Shown here in pieces: positions 1 to 8,454 of a DNA stretch of 64,000 nucleotides. Numbering within the stretch: position 1 is the first letter of the stretch; each line of letters opens with the position of its first letter. A program made the translations under genes and the position numbers. Origin of the DNA: Streptomyces sp. CNH099 (GTDB lineage: Bacteria; Actinomycetota; Actinomycetes; Streptomycetales; Streptomycetaceae); contig KI911459.1 in NCBI GenBank assembly GCA_000514715.1, positions 248,001 through 312,000 of the forward strand, in the 5' to 3' direction. The notes beneath the pieces are model-generated. The model saw only the letters and a program-made list of their open reading frames with translations, did not search any database and had not been told where the DNA came from.

Positions 1-212
1 CCGCGCACAAGGACCTGGACGAGGCCCGCAAGCTGATCACCGCACTGGCCGGGCTGGTCACCGCGGGCGCGGGGGAGGTCGGCTCGTACCACGCGGCGCC
101 GCTGCGGGACGGGCTGAAGTCGCTGCAGCTCGCCTTCCGCGAGGCGTCCGAGCACCCCGACGAACCGGGCCGGGGCCCCGGCGAGGCGTACACGGGCCCC
201 GTCATCGGCTGA
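1..212 (+). CDS. DUF1844 domain protein, C-terminal part
   Basis: Only the last 69 residues lie in the window; the 5' end is cut by the window edge. The visible part begins with a helix reading DLDEARKLITALAGLV and continues through SLQLAFREAS to an acidic, Gly/Pro-rich tail that stops at TGA 210-212. This matches my recollection of the short DUF1844 proteins found just upstream of infC in Streptomyces. No catalytic motif is visible and the molecular function is unknown. It reads in the same direction as infC but is separated from it by a 331-bp promoter and leader region, so infC probably has its own promoter. Family call is fairly secure, function is not. Confidence 0.7.
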   Translation, partial: AHKDLDEARKLITALAGLVTAGAGEVGSYHAAPLRDGLKSLQLAFREASEHPDEPGRGPGEAYTGPVIG

Positions 213-273
213 GCCCGCCCGTACCCGCCCACCGCACCGCCGCGCGGATGTGCGGTGTTTCCGCGGGCACTGG

Positions 274-279
274 TATGCT
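274..279 (+). promoter_or_regulatory. Candidate -10 box for the infC operon
   Basis: TATGCT preceded by TGG gives an extended -10 (TGGTATGCT). It lies in the gap between the DUF1844 gene and infC, at the start of a long leader. No good -35 hexamer is seen 17 bp upstream. This is inference from position and sequence only. Confidence 0.45.
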
Positions 280-543
280 GGACAGCGACCGGCCGGACGC
301 ACCATGCAGGAAAGAGGAGCGACCGGCCCGCAAGTGGAGGCTCCGATCTCCCACCTTCCGGCCCCCGGTCGGCGGGTCACCGGTCCGAAGCACCCCGCGG
401 CACGCTCTGCGGCGGTGCTCCCCGGCAGGAGTCGCACTTGCGTCCCGTCCGGGGCTTTTTTCGTGCCCGCGCCGGGTGGTCGGCAGACAGCACGTTACGC
501 GGTTGCCCGCCAGGCAGTCGCGTGGTGGAAATGAGGAGGCCAC
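280..543 (+). promoter_or_regulatory. infC leader with an intrinsic terminator-like hairpin (putative attenuator)
   Basis: About 260 nt without a supported gene separate the candidate promoter from the infC start. It contains CCCCGG at 420-425 that can pair with CCGGGG at 449-454, followed directly by C and six T (456-461). That is an intrinsic terminator lying upstream of infC, not downstream of a gene. An upstream arm around 398-419 (GGCACGCTCTGCGGCGGTGC) can also fold, so alternative structures are possible. In other bacteria the infC-rpmI-rplT leader is controlled by L20 binding or attenuation; transfer of that logic here is inference. No known Rfam family could be assigned by eye. Confidence 0.55.
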
Positions 544-1152
544 ATCAGCGCCGAGCCCCGCATCAACGACCGGATTCGCGTCCCCGAGGTGCGACTTGTC
601 GGCCCCAGCGGCGAGCAGGTGGGCATCGTCCCGCTCGCCAAGGCTCTGGAGCTTGCCCAGGAGTACGACCTCGACCTGGTCGAGGTGGCGGCGAACGCCC
701 GTCCTCCGGTGTGCAAGCTGATGGACTACGGGAAGTTCAAGTACGAGTCGGCCATGAAGGCCCGTGAGGCGCGCAAGAACCAGGCGCACACGGTCATCAA
801 GGAGATGAAGCTCCGGCCGAAGATCGACCCGCACGACTACGACACCAAGAAGGGTCACGTCGAGCGGTTCCTCAAGCAGGGGGACAAGGTCAAGATCACG
901 ATCATGTTCCGCGGTCGTGAGCAGTCCCGCCCCGAGCTGGGCCGGCGGCTGCTGCAGCGGCTTGCGGAGGACGTGCAGGAGCTGGGCTTCGTGGAGTCCA
1001 ACCCCAAGCAGGACGGCCGCAACATGATCATGGTTCTCGGTCCGCACAAGAAGAAGACCGAGGCGATGGCCGAAGCCCGCGAGGCCCAGGCGGCCCGCAA
1101 GGCGGAGCGAAGGGGCGACGAGACCGCTCCCGCGGAGCGCGCCGAGGCCTGA
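544..1152 (+). CDS. infC: Translation initiation factor IF-3 (ATC start)
   Basis: IF-3 binds the 30S subunit and polices initiator tRNA and start codon choice. The protein (202 aa) shows the N-terminal signature RINDRIRVPEVRLVG, the YDLDLVEVA stretch, the linker PPVCKLMDYGKFKYE and the C-domain with KGHVERFL and ITIMFRGRE, ending in an Ala/Glu/Arg tail. The conserved N terminus needs a start before residue 589, but the frame has a TGA at 532-534 and no ATG, GTG or TTG between it and GTG 589. ATC 544-546, four bases after AGGAGG (534-539), is the best start. A non-canonical AUU or AUC start that IF-3 itself represses is established for infC in E. coli and others. First gene of infC-rpmI-rplT. 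Confidence 0.93.
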   Translation: MSAEPRINDRIRVPEVRLVGPSGEQVGIVPLAKALELAQEYDLDLVEVAANARPPVCKLMDYGKFKYESAMKAREARKNQAHTVIKEMKLRPKIDPHDYDTKKGHVERFLKQGDKVKITIMFRGREQSRPELGRRLLQRLAEDVQELGFVESNPKQDGRNMIMVLGPHKKKTEAMAEAREAQAARKAERRGDETAPAERAEA

Positions 1153-1260
1153 TCCCGGCACCCGACCCCGGGTCCGGCGAGTAGGACGAAGACAGTCCGA
1201 CGCTTCCGCATGCCCGTTTGCGGGCGGCGGGAGCGCCGACGACGAGGAGTGAACGGCGAG

Positions 1261-1455
1261 ATGCCGAAGAACAAGACCCACAGTGGTTCCAAGAAGCGCT
1301 TCCGCGTGACCGGCTCCGGCAAGGTGCTGCGTCAGCGTGCCAACCGGCGCCACTACCTGGAGCACAAGCCGTCGACTCTGACCCGGCGCCTCGCCGGCAC
1401 GGTCGAACTGTCCAAGGCCGACGCCAAGAAGGCCAAGAAGCTGCTCGGCCGGTGA
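1261..1455 (+). CDS. rpmI: 50S ribosomal protein L35
   Basis: The 64-residue basic protein has the L35 pattern MPKNKTHSGSKKRFRVTGSGK, then RRHYLEHKP and a Lys-rich C terminus, at the usual family length. It is a structural component of the large ribosomal subunit. ATG 1261 is chosen because it gives the conserved N terminus and follows the GAGGAG at 1243-1248; upstream in-frame starts would add unrelated residues. It lies 108 bp after infC and 102 bp before rplT in the standard operon order, so co-transcription with both is expected. Confidence 0.97.
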   Translation: MPKNKTHSGSKKRFRVTGSGKVLRQRANRRHYLEHKPSTLTRRLAGTVELSKADAKKAKKLLGR

Positions 1456-1557
1456 GCCGCCGCCCTGCCCCGGCAGGGCGCAGGACGACTCAGCAGACCG
1501 GGACCCAGCCGTTCCGGGTCGCGCAGCCGACGCGACCCAGCCCCAAGGAGTGAACAA

Positions 1558-1944
1558 GTGGCACGCGTCAAGCGGGCAATCAACGCCCAGAAGAAGCGCC
1601 GGGCGATCCTCGAGCAGGCCAGCGGTTACCGCGGCCAGCGCTCCCGCCTCTACCGCAAGGCGAAGGAGCAGGTCACCCACTCCCTCGTCTACAACTACAA
1701 CGACCGCAAGAAGCGCAAGGGCGACTTCCGTCAGCTGTGGATCCAGCGGATCAACGCCGCTGCCCGCGCCAACGGCATCACCTACAACCGCTTCATCCAG
1801 GGCCTGAAGGCCGCGGGCGTCGAGGTGGACCGCAAGATGCTCGCCGAGCTGGCCGTGAACGACGCCGGTGCCTTCACCGCGCTCGTCGAGGTGGCCCAGA
1901 AGGCCCTGCCGAGCGACGTCAACGCGCCGAAGTCCGCCGCCTGA
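1558..1944 (+). CDS. rplT: 50S ribosomal protein L20
   Basis: L20 binds 23S rRNA early in large-subunit assembly and in several bacteria represses its own operon. The 128-aa protein begins MARVKRAINAQKKRR, continues with ASGYRGQRSRLYRKAKEQV and DRKKRKGDFRQLWIQRINAA, and ends with the compact C-domain containing YNRFIQGLKAAGVEVDRKML. All of this is typical L20. The start is GTG 1558 behind AAGGAG at 1545-1550. It is the last gene of the operon and is followed by a strong hairpin at 1971-2005. Confidence 0.97.
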   Translation: MARVKRAINAQKKRRAILEQASGYRGQRSRLYRKAKEQVTHSLVYNYNDRKKRKGDFRQLWIQRINAAARANGITYNRFIQGLKAAGVEVDRKMLAELAVNDAGAFTALVEVAQKALPSDVNAPKSAA

Positions 1945-1970
1945 GCCGCCGCGCTCGCTCGGTACGCGTC

Positions 1971-2005
1971 AAGGACCCGCAGGCCCCGCCGGCCTGCGGG
2001 TCCTT
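1971..2005 (+). terminator. Hairpin terminator after rplT
   Basis: A perfect 15-bp stem (1971-1985 with 1991-2005; arm AAGGACCCGCAGGCC) closes a five-base CCGCC loop. It starts 27 bp after the rplT stop. There is no long T tail, which is common for terminators in high-GC actinomycetes. Confidence 0.85.
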
Positions 2006-2085
2006 GGATTTCCGTGCGGGCCCCGCAGGTCGCGCGGGCTTCTCGCGGCCGCCGTCCTGCCGTACGAAAGGTCTCCCCACCGCCC

Positions 2086-2955
2086 ATGGGCACCCCCGAG
2101 CCGATCTCGCCGCGCTCCGCCCGCGTCACCGCCGCCCGCAAGCTGCTCCGGCGCGCCGGGCGGGTCAAGGAGCGCCGGTTCCTCGCCGAGGGGCCGCAGG
2201 CCGTACGGGAGGCGGTGGCGTACGGGTCCGGCCCCGGCGGCGGCGCCGGCCCGGCCCTCGTCGAGCTGTTCGCCACCCCCGAGGCCGCCGAGCGGCACCC
2301 GGAGATCGTCGGGTCGGCCCGGGAGGCGGGCGCCCGCGTGCACTCCGCCGCCGAGGAGGTCGTCGCCGGGCTCTCGCAGACCGTCACCCCGCAGGGCCTC
2401 GTCGGCGTCTGCCGCTTCCTCGACGTGCCCCTCGCGGACGTCACCGCCGCCCGCCCCCGTCTCGTCGCCGTCCTCGCGCACGTCCGCGACCCCGGCAACG
2501 CCGGCACCGTGCTGCGCTGCGCCGACGCCGCCGGGGCCGACGCCGTGGTGCTCACCGACGCCTCCGTCGACCCGTACAACCCCAAGGCCGTACGGGCCTC
2601 CGCCGGCAGCGTCTTCCACCTCCCCGTCGTCACCGGCGTGCCCGCCGCCGCGGCCGCCGCCGGGCTGCGCGCCGCCGGCGTGCGGCTGCTGGCCGCCGAC
2701 GGGGCGGGGGAGCGGGACCTGGACGACGAGCTGGACGACGGCGGCCTCGCCGCCCCGACCGGCTGGATCTTCGGCAACGAGGCGTGGGGGCTGCCGGCCG
2801 AGACCAGGGCGCTCGCCGACGCCGTCGTGCGCGTCCCGATCCACGGCCGCGCCGAGAGCCTGAACCTCGCCACCGCCGCGGCCGTGTGCCTCTACGCCTC
2901 GGCCCGGGCCCACCGCCCGATCGGCGGGTGCCGCCCCGTCAGCGGGGCCAGGTAG
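2086..2955 (+). CDS. SpoU/TrmH-family rRNA (ribose-2'-O) methyltransferase
   Basis: The 289-aa protein has the SPOUT methyltransferase layout. An N-terminal substrate-binding domain (RRFLAEGPQAVREA, residues about 30-45) is followed by a trefoil-knot catalytic domain with motif 1 VRDPGNAGTVLRCADAAGADAVVL, motif 2 WIFGNEAWGLP and motif 3 VPIHGRAESLNLATAAAVCLY. These define AdoMet-dependent 2'-O-ribose methylation of rRNA or tRNA; the exact site cannot be read from sequence. ATG 2086 is preferred over GTG 2014 because the earlier start lies just after the rplT terminator stem and adds an Arg/Pro-rich non-conserved stretch. It sits between rplT and the sensor kinase, an order I recall from Streptomyces. 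Confidence 0.88.
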   Translation: MGTPEPISPRSARVTAARKLLRRAGRVKERRFLAEGPQAVREAVAYGSGPGGGAGPALVELFATPEAAERHPEIVGSAREAGARVHSAAEEVVAGLSQTVTPQGLVGVCRFLDVPLADVTAARPRLVAVLAHVRDPGNAGTVLRCADAAGADAVVLTDASVDPYNPKAVRASAGSVFHLPVVTGVPAAAAAAGLRAAGVRLLAADGAGERDLDDELDDGGLAAPTGWIFGNEAWGLPAETRALADAVVRVPIHGRAESLNLATAAAVCLYASARAHRPIGGCRPVSGAR

Positions 2956-3029
2956 GGTGACCGCCCTAGGCGACCGCGAGTCGACCGTACGGGCAGGCCA
3001 ACGCCCGGTCTCTGGGAGGGGGTTCACGG

Positions 3030-4115
3030 GTGGAGAGCGCAGATGACGGGCCGGAGGCCGCCGACCTCCACTGTGAGCCCGACGATCTGCCGGACGGTCT
3101 CGTCGTGGCCGACGAGCGTGGTCGCGTGGTGTGCTTCAACGCCGCCGCCGTGCGGATCACCGCCCTGGAGCCGGCCGCCGTCCTCGGCCGCCCGCTGACC
3201 GAGGCGCTGCCCCTGGAGGACCTGAAGGGCCGCCGCTGGTGGCGGCTGATCGACCCGTACGGCGGCCTGGCCATCCGCACCGGCCACCCCGAGCGCAACC
3301 TGCTGCTGCCCGGCAACCGCGAGGTGCTGGTCGCCGCCCGCTACGTACGCGACGGCCGCACCGGCCCGGTGCGCAAGCTCATCGTCACCCTGCGCGGCAC
3401 GGAGGCCCGGCGGCGCAGCGAGCGCAGCCACGCCGAGCTGATCGCCACCGTCGCGCACGAGCTGCGCTCCCCGCTGACGTCCGTGAAGGGCTTCACCGCC
3501 ACGCTGCTGGCGAAGTGGGAGCGGTTCACCGACGACCAGAAGCGGCTGATGCTGGAGACCGTGCACGCCGACGCCAACCGCGTCACCCGGCTCATCGCCG
3601 AGCTGCTGGACATCTCCCGCATCGACTCCGGCCGGCTGGAGGTGCGCAAGCAGCGCGTCGACGTGGTCGCCGCGGTGCACCGGCACGTGGAGGCGCAGAC
3701 CACCGCGGGCCAGGACCCGGCCCGCTTCCGCACCCTGGTGCGGCGGGAGCTGCCCGACCTGTGGGCCGACCCCGACAAGGTCGACCAGGTGCTGGGGAAC
3801 CTGCTGGAAAATGCCGTGCGGCACGGCGAGGGACTTGTCACCATCGAGGTGGCACCCGCCACCCTCAACCACGGCAGGGAAGGCACCCAGGTCACCGTGA
3901 GCGACGAAGGCCCCGGCATCCCGGAGGAGTCGATGAGCCGCGTCTTCACCCGCTTCTGGCGGGGCAGCAAGCGCGGCGGCACCGGCCTGGGGCTGTACAT
4001 CGTCAAGGGCATCGTGGAGGCCCACGGCGGGATCATCACCGTCGGCCGCGCCCCCGGCGGCGGCGCCCGGTTCCGATTTACCCTGCCCGTCGGCGCCCCG
4101 GCCCACCTCGCCTGA
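3030..4115 (+). CDS. Soluble PAS-domain sensor histidine kinase
   Basis: The protein (361 aa) has no membrane segment. An N-terminal PAS-like domain (about 18-125, DGLVVADERGRVVCFN) is followed by the dimerisation/phosphoacceptor helix VAHELRSPLTSVKGF with His143. The HATPase domain carries N box LGNLLENAVRHG, G1 box DEGPGIP, an F box around RVFTRFWRG and G2 box GTGLGLYIVKGIV. All kinase residues are present. GTG 3030 follows GGGAGGGG at 3014-3021. No response regulator is adjacent, so it is an orphan kinase; a cytosolic signal is implied. It precedes pheS by 142 bp in the same direction. Confidence 0.92.
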   Translation: MESADDGPEAADLHCEPDDLPDGLVVADERGRVVCFNAAAVRITALEPAAVLGRPLTEALPLEDLKGRRWWRLIDPYGGLAIRTGHPERNLLLPGNREVLVAARYVRDGRTGPVRKLIVTLRGTEARRRSERSHAELIATVAHELRSPLTSVKGFTATLLAKWERFTDDQKRLMLETVHADANRVTRLIAELLDISRIDSGRLEVRKQRVDVVAAVHRHVEAQTTAGQDPARFRTLVRRELPDLWADPDKVDQVLGNLLENAVRHGEGLVTIEVAPATLNHGREGTQVTVSDEGPGIPEESMSRVFTRFWRGSKRGGTGLGLYIVKGIVEAHGGIITVGRAPGGGARFRFTLPVGAPAHLA

Positions 4116-4257
4116 GCAGCGGCCGGCCCGCCCACGGGCCACACCCGCGTCCGCGCGCCCGTAGACTCGACCCCCGGCCCCTCGGCGACCCCGCTCGCCG
4201 ACAAAGCCGCGGCCGCCGGGTCGGGGCGCAGCCAGCCAATCGGAAGTACGGGAAGAG

Positions 4258-5403
4258 ATGTCGGCACCGAACAAGTCGTACGACCCTGTCGAGGTCGAGG
4301 CACTGAAACCGGAAGAGATCGACCGGGTGCGCGACGAGGCGCTCGCCGCCATCGCCGCAGCCGGCGACCTCGCAGCGCTTCGCGAGGTGAAGACCGCCCA
4401 CGCCGGCGACCGCTCCCCGCTGGCGCTCGCCAACCGCGAGATCGGCGCCCTGCCGCCGCACGCCAAGGCGGACGCGGGCAAGCGCGTGGGCCGGGCGCGC
4501 GGCGAGGTGGGGCAGGCCCTGAAGCGGCGCCAGGAGGAGCTGGAGGCGGAGCGCGACGCCCGGGTGCTGGTCGAGGAGGCGGTGGACGTCACACTGCCGT
4601 ACGACCGCACCCCCGGCGGCGCGCGGCACCCGCTGACCACGCTCTCCGAGCGCATCGAGGACATCTTCACGGCGATGAGCTGGGAGGTGGCCGAGGGCCC
4701 CGAGGTCGAGGCCGAGTGGTTCAACTTCGACGCGCTCAACATCGCGCCTGACCACCCCGCGCGCAGCGAACAGGACACCTTCTTCGTCCGCGGCCCGCAG
4801 CGCGACGGCGCGCCCGGGCGGGAGGACGACGACGAGACCGGCGTCGTGCTGCGCACCCACACCTCACCGGTGCAGATCCGCTCCATGCTCGACCGCGAGC
4901 TGCCCGTCTACGTGATCTGCCCCGGCCGCGTCTACCGCACCGACGAGCTGGACGCCACCCACACCCCCGTCTTCATGCAGGTCGAGGGGCTCGCGGTGGA
5001 CGAGGGCCTGACGATGGCCGACCTGAAGGGCACCCTCGACCACATGGTCTCCTCGCTCTTCGGCGAGGGCGTGCGGACTCGGCTGCGGCCGGACCACTTC
5101 CCGTTCACCGAGCCGTCCGCCGAGATGGACATGGTCTGCTTCGTCTGCCGCGGCGCGTCCGTCGGCAACCCGGACCGGCCCTGCCGCACCTGCGGCTCCG
5201 AGGGCTGGATCGAGCTGGGCGGCTGCGGCATGGTCAACCCGAAGGTGCTGGTCGCCTGCGGCATCGACCCGGAGCGCTACAGCGGGTTCGCCTTCGGGTT
5301 CGGGATCGAGCGGATGCTGATGTTCCGCCACAACGTCGAGGACATGCGAGACATGGTCGAGGGTGACGTGCGCTTCACCCGGCCGTTCGGGATGGAGATC
5401 TGA
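4258..5403 (+). CDS. pheS: Phenylalanine-tRNA ligase alpha subunit
   Basis: The alpha subunit carries the class II catalytic core that activates phenylalanine and charges tRNA-Phe in an alpha2-beta2 enzyme. The 381-aa sequence has the N-terminal coiled-coil arm (about 1-100), class II motif 1 around HPLTTLSERIEDIFTAMSWE, motif 2 with GRVYRTDELDATHTPVFMQ and motif 3 GFGFGIERMLMFR near the C terminus. A Cys cluster CFVCRGASVGNPDRPCRTC (about residues 298-316) is also visible; by recollection it is common in actinobacterial PheS. ATG 4258 follows GGAAGAG. The stop overlaps the pheT start by one base, so the pair is translationally coupled. Confidence 0.97.
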   Translation: MSAPNKSYDPVEVEALKPEEIDRVRDEALAAIAAAGDLAALREVKTAHAGDRSPLALANREIGALPPHAKADAGKRVGRARGEVGQALKRRQEELEAERDARVLVEEAVDVTLPYDRTPGGARHPLTTLSERIEDIFTAMSWEVAEGPEVEAEWFNFDALNIAPDHPARSEQDTFFVRGPQRDGAPGREDDDETGVVLRTHTSPVQIRSMLDRELPVYVICPGRVYRTDELDATHTPVFMQVEGLAVDEGLTMADLKGTLDHMVSSLFGEGVRTRLRPDHFPFTEPSAEMDMVCFVCRGASVGNPDRPCRTCGSEGWIELGGCGMVNPKVLVACGIDPERYSGFAFGFGIERMLMFRHNVEDMRDMVEGDVRFTRPFGMEI

Positions 5404-7931
5404 TGCGAGTCCCGCTTTCGTGGCTGCGGGAGTACGTCGACCTGCCGGCCGGCGAGACCGGCCGCGGCGTCCAGGACCGGCTGATCAGCGCCGGCCTGGA
5501 GGTCGAGACCGTCGAGCGGCTGGGCGCGGACCTCAAGGGCCCGCTGGTCGTCGGCCGGGTGCTGGCGATCGAGGAGCTGACGGAGTTCAGGAAGCCGATC
5601 CGCTACTGCCAGGTCGACGTCGGCGACGCGAACACCACGGGTGACCCGCAGAACATCATCTGCGGCGCGGCCAACTTCACCGTCGGCGACAAGGTCGTCG
5701 TCATCCTGCCCGGCGGCGAGCTGCCCGGCGGCTTCAAGATCGGCGCCCGGAAGACGTACGGCAGGGTCTCCGAGGGCATGATCTGCTCGGTGCGCGAGCT
5801 GGGCATCGGCGACGACCACGACGGCATCCTGGTGCTGCCGCCCGAGTACGAGCCGGGCACCGACGCGGTCGAGCTCCTGGAGCTGAACGACGAGGTCCTG
5901 GACATCGCCGTCAACCCCGACCGCGGCTACGCGCTGTCCCTGCGCGGCGTCGCCCGCGAGACCGCCATCGCCTACGGCGTGCCGCTGCGCGACCCGGCGC
6001 TGCTCGACGTGCCCCCGCCGAACGACTACGGCTACGAGGTCAAGGTCGACGACCCGCGCGGCTGCGACCGCTTCACCGCCCGCGTCGTCACCGGCATCGA
6101 CCCCGAGGCCCGGTCGCCGATCTGGCTGCAGCGCCGGCTGCAGAAGGCCGGCATGCGCCCGATCTCGCTCGCCGTGGACGTCACCAACTACGTGATGCTG
6201 GAGATCGGCCAGCCCCTGCACGCGTACGACCGCGCCCGGCTCGACGGCCCCCTCGGCGTGCGCCGGGCCGCGCCCGGCGAGAAGCTCACCACCCTGGACG
6301 GCGTCGAGCGCACCCTCCACCCGGAGGACCTGCTGATCACCGACGACCGCGGGCCCATCGGCCTGGCCGGGGTGATGGGCGGCGCCGACACCGAGATCGC
6401 CGAGGCCGAGGTCCGCGACCACCTGCTCGGCTCGGTGGCCGGCACCACCGAGATCGTGATCGAGGCCGCGCACTTCGACCCCGTCTCCATCGCCCGCACC
6501 TCGCGCCGCCACCGCCTCACCTCCGAGGCGTCCCGCCGCTTCGAGCGCGGCGTCGACCCGGAGGCCGGCCCCGCCGCCGCGCAGCGCACGGTGGACCTGC
6601 TGGTGCTGCTGGCCGGCGGCTCCGCCGAGGCGGGCGTGACCGAGGTCGTCGCACCCAGCGGGCCGCGGACCGTACGGATGCGGGTCGACCACCCGGACCG
6701 GGTCGCCGGCGTGCCGTACGGGCGCGAGGCCGTGGTGCGCCGGCTGCAGGAGGTCGGCTGCGACGTCTACGGCGCCGACGAGCTGACCGTCACCGTGCCC
6801 ACCTGGCGCCCCGACCTGGCCGCGCCGAACGACCTCGCCGAGGAGGTCATCCGGCTCGAAGGCTACGAGAACCTGCCGTCGACGCTGCCCCGGCCGCCGG
6901 CCGGCCGCGGCCTGACCGGCCGGCAGCGGCTGCACCGCCGGGCCGGCCGGGCGCTGGCCGGCGCCGGCTACGTCGAGGTGCTGAACTACCCGTTCGTCGG
7001 CGAGGCGGCCCTAGACGCCCTCGGCCTGGAGTCGTCCGACGCCCGCCGCCGCACCGTCACCCTGGTCAACCCGATCAGCGACGAGGAGCCGGGCCTGCGC
7101 ACCACGCTGCTGCCCGGCCTGCTCGCCGCGCTCCGCCGCAACCACGGCCGCGGCACCGCCGACCTGGCGCTCTTCGAGACCGGGCTGGTCTTCCGGCCGT
7201 CGGGCTGGGAGTCCGAGCCGGCCCGGCTGCCCGTCGACCGGCGCCCCACCGACGAGGAGATCGCCTCCCTGAACGCCGCCCTGCCCAAGCAGCCGCGCCG
7301 CGCCGCCGCCGTCCTCGCCGGCGCCCGCGAGCGGGCCGGCTGGTGGGGCCCCGGCCGCCCGGCGGACTGGGCGGACGCGGTCGAGGCGGCCCGTACCGTG
7401 GCCGCGGCGGCGGGCGTGGAGCTGGCGACCGAGGCCGACCAGCACGCGCCGTGGCACCCCGGCCGCTGCGCGGCCCTGTTCGCGGTCGTGGACGGCGAAC
7501 GACGAGTCGTCGGCCACGCCGGCGAGCTGCACCCGCGGGTGGTCAAGGCGCTGCATCTGCCGGAGCGCACCTGCGCTATGGAGGTCTCGCTCGACCTGCT
7601 GGAGATCGCCGCCGGCGGCCCGGTGCAGGCACCGCACGTCTCCACGTACCCGGTGGCGACGCAGGACGTGGCGCTGGTCGTGGCCGCGGACGTCCCGGCG
7701 GCGAAGGTCGCCGATGCGCTGCGCGCGGGCGCGGGCGAGCTGCTGGAGTCGGTGCGGCTGTTCGACGTCTTCACCGGCGAGCAGGTAGGCGAGGGCCGCA
7801 AGTCGCTGGCCTACGCACTGCGCTTCCGCGCCCCGGACCGCACGCTGACCGCCGAGGAGGCGAGCGCCGCCCGCGACGCGGCGGTGGCGCGGGCGGCGGA
7901 GGAGGCGGGGGCGGTGCTGCGGGGGGCGTGA
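5403..7931 (+). CDS. pheT: Phenylalanine-tRNA ligase beta subunit
   Basis: The 842-aa beta subunit binds and edits tRNA-Phe. Domains in order: N-terminal B1 with the EMAP/tRNA-binding insert (about 40-150, NIICGAANFTVGDKVVV), B3/B4 editing domain (about 210-400, with MLEIGQPLHAYD and GVMGGADTEI), B5 (about 410-480), the class II-like core and a C-terminal ferredoxin-fold anticodon-binding domain (about 745-842, STYPVATQDVALVV through RFRAPDRTLT). Length is typical. ATG 5403 overlaps the pheS stop TGA by one base. It marks the left border of the accessory stretch that runs to argC. Confidence 0.97.
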   Translation: MRVPLSWLREYVDLPAGETGRGVQDRLISAGLEVETVERLGADLKGPLVVGRVLAIEELTEFRKPIRYCQVDVGDANTTGDPQNIICGAANFTVGDKVVVILPGGELPGGFKIGARKTYGRVSEGMICSVRELGIGDDHDGILVLPPEYEPGTDAVELLELNDEVLDIAVNPDRGYALSLRGVARETAIAYGVPLRDPALLDVPPPNDYGYEVKVDDPRGCDRFTARVVTGIDPEARSPIWLQRRLQKAGMRPISLAVDVTNYVMLEIGQPLHAYDRARLDGPLGVRRAAPGEKLTTLDGVERTLHPEDLLITDDRGPIGLAGVMGGADTEIAEAEVRDHLLGSVAGTTEIVIEAAHFDPVSIARTSRRHRLTSEASRRFERGVDPEAGPAAAQRTVDLLVLLAGGSAEAGVTEVVAPSGPRTVRMRVDHPDRVAGVPYGREAVVRRLQEVGCDVYGADELTVTVPTWRPDLAAPNDLAEEVIRLEGYENLPSTLPRPPAGRGLTGRQRLHRRAGRALAGAGYVEVLNYPFVGEAALDALGLESSDARRRTVTLVNPISDEEPGLRTTLLPGLLAALRRNHGRGTADLALFETGLVFRPSGWESEPARLPVDRRPTDEEIASLNAALPKQPRRAAAVLAGARERAGWWGPGRPADWADAVEAARTVAAAAGVELATEADQHAPWHPGRCAALFAVVDGERRVVGHAGELHPRVVKALHLPERTCAMEVSLDLLEIAAGGPVQAPHVSTYPVATQDVALVVAADVPAAKVADALRAGAGELLESVRLFDVFTGEQVGEGRKSLAYALRFRAPDRTLTAEEASAARDAAVARAAEEAGAVLRGA

Positions 7932-8084
7932 CGGGCGGGCGCGGCACGGCGGTACGGGGCCCGTACCGCCGTGCGGGGGCCGTGTCGGCGCCCTGGCCGC
8001 TCGGGTGCGGTGTGCGGTCCCCGCCCCCTCGGTGAAGGTGAACTCGTAGCATGGCGTCAAGAGTTGGACGTCGCACACGAGGAT

Positions 8085-8164
8085 GTTCGGTGGTGGAAAT
8101 GTCCGAATCTCCATTTGTTGCTCAGGACGGCCGCCCCGCTGGATAAACGCCCAGGTCAGCGAGA
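8085..8164 (+). promoter_or_regulatory. CRISPR leader region
   Basis: This AT-richer stretch lies directly 5' of repeat 1 and ends GGATAAACGCCCAGGTCAGCG. A leader end of this kind (AAAC.GCAGGTCA then the repeat) is what I recall for actinobacterial type I-E arrays. The repeat orientation and the degenerate last repeat both place the leader on this side. The left limit is approximate. Confidence 0.55.
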
Positions 8165-8315
8165 CTGCTCCCCGCGCACGCGGGGATGGACCCCGACGCC
8201 CTGCGGATAGACCTTGCCCGCCTTGCTGCTCCCCGCGCACGCGGGGATGGACCCGAGTCGGACTACTACACGGCGGTGGACGACAACTGCTCCCCGCGCA
8301 CGCGGGGATGGACTT
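8165..8315 (+). CRISPR. Minimal type I-E CRISPR array: 3 repeats, 2 spacers
   Basis: Three 29-bp repeats lie at 8165-8193, 8226-8254 and 8287-8315, each 61 bp apart. The first 27 bases are identical in all three; the core CCCCGCGCACGCGGGG folds into the type I-E stem. The last repeat ends in TT instead of CC, the usual decay at the end distal to the leader. Spacers are exactly 32 nt (8194-8225 and 8255-8286), as expected for type I-E. No cas gene is present in this window, so the array is an orphan here and would depend on Cas proteins encoded elsewhere. Transcription is predicted on the plus strand from the leader on the left. Confidence 0.93.
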
Positions 8316-8454
8316 TCCATGGCCGCCGTCATGCCGGCGCAATGCTCGCGCGCATGGCACCGCGGCGCTGGTCGACATCGGCGCCGTGGTGATCGACACT
8401 CGTCCGAGGCCACCCCGCAAGTCAGAATGCACTCATCCCCACACCGGAGGTTCC

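Noticed and set aside
7971..8164. Possible cas2 remnant upstream of the CRISPR array
   Set aside because: No Cas2 motif was recognised in any frame; the sequence fits a leader and pheT downstream DNA better.
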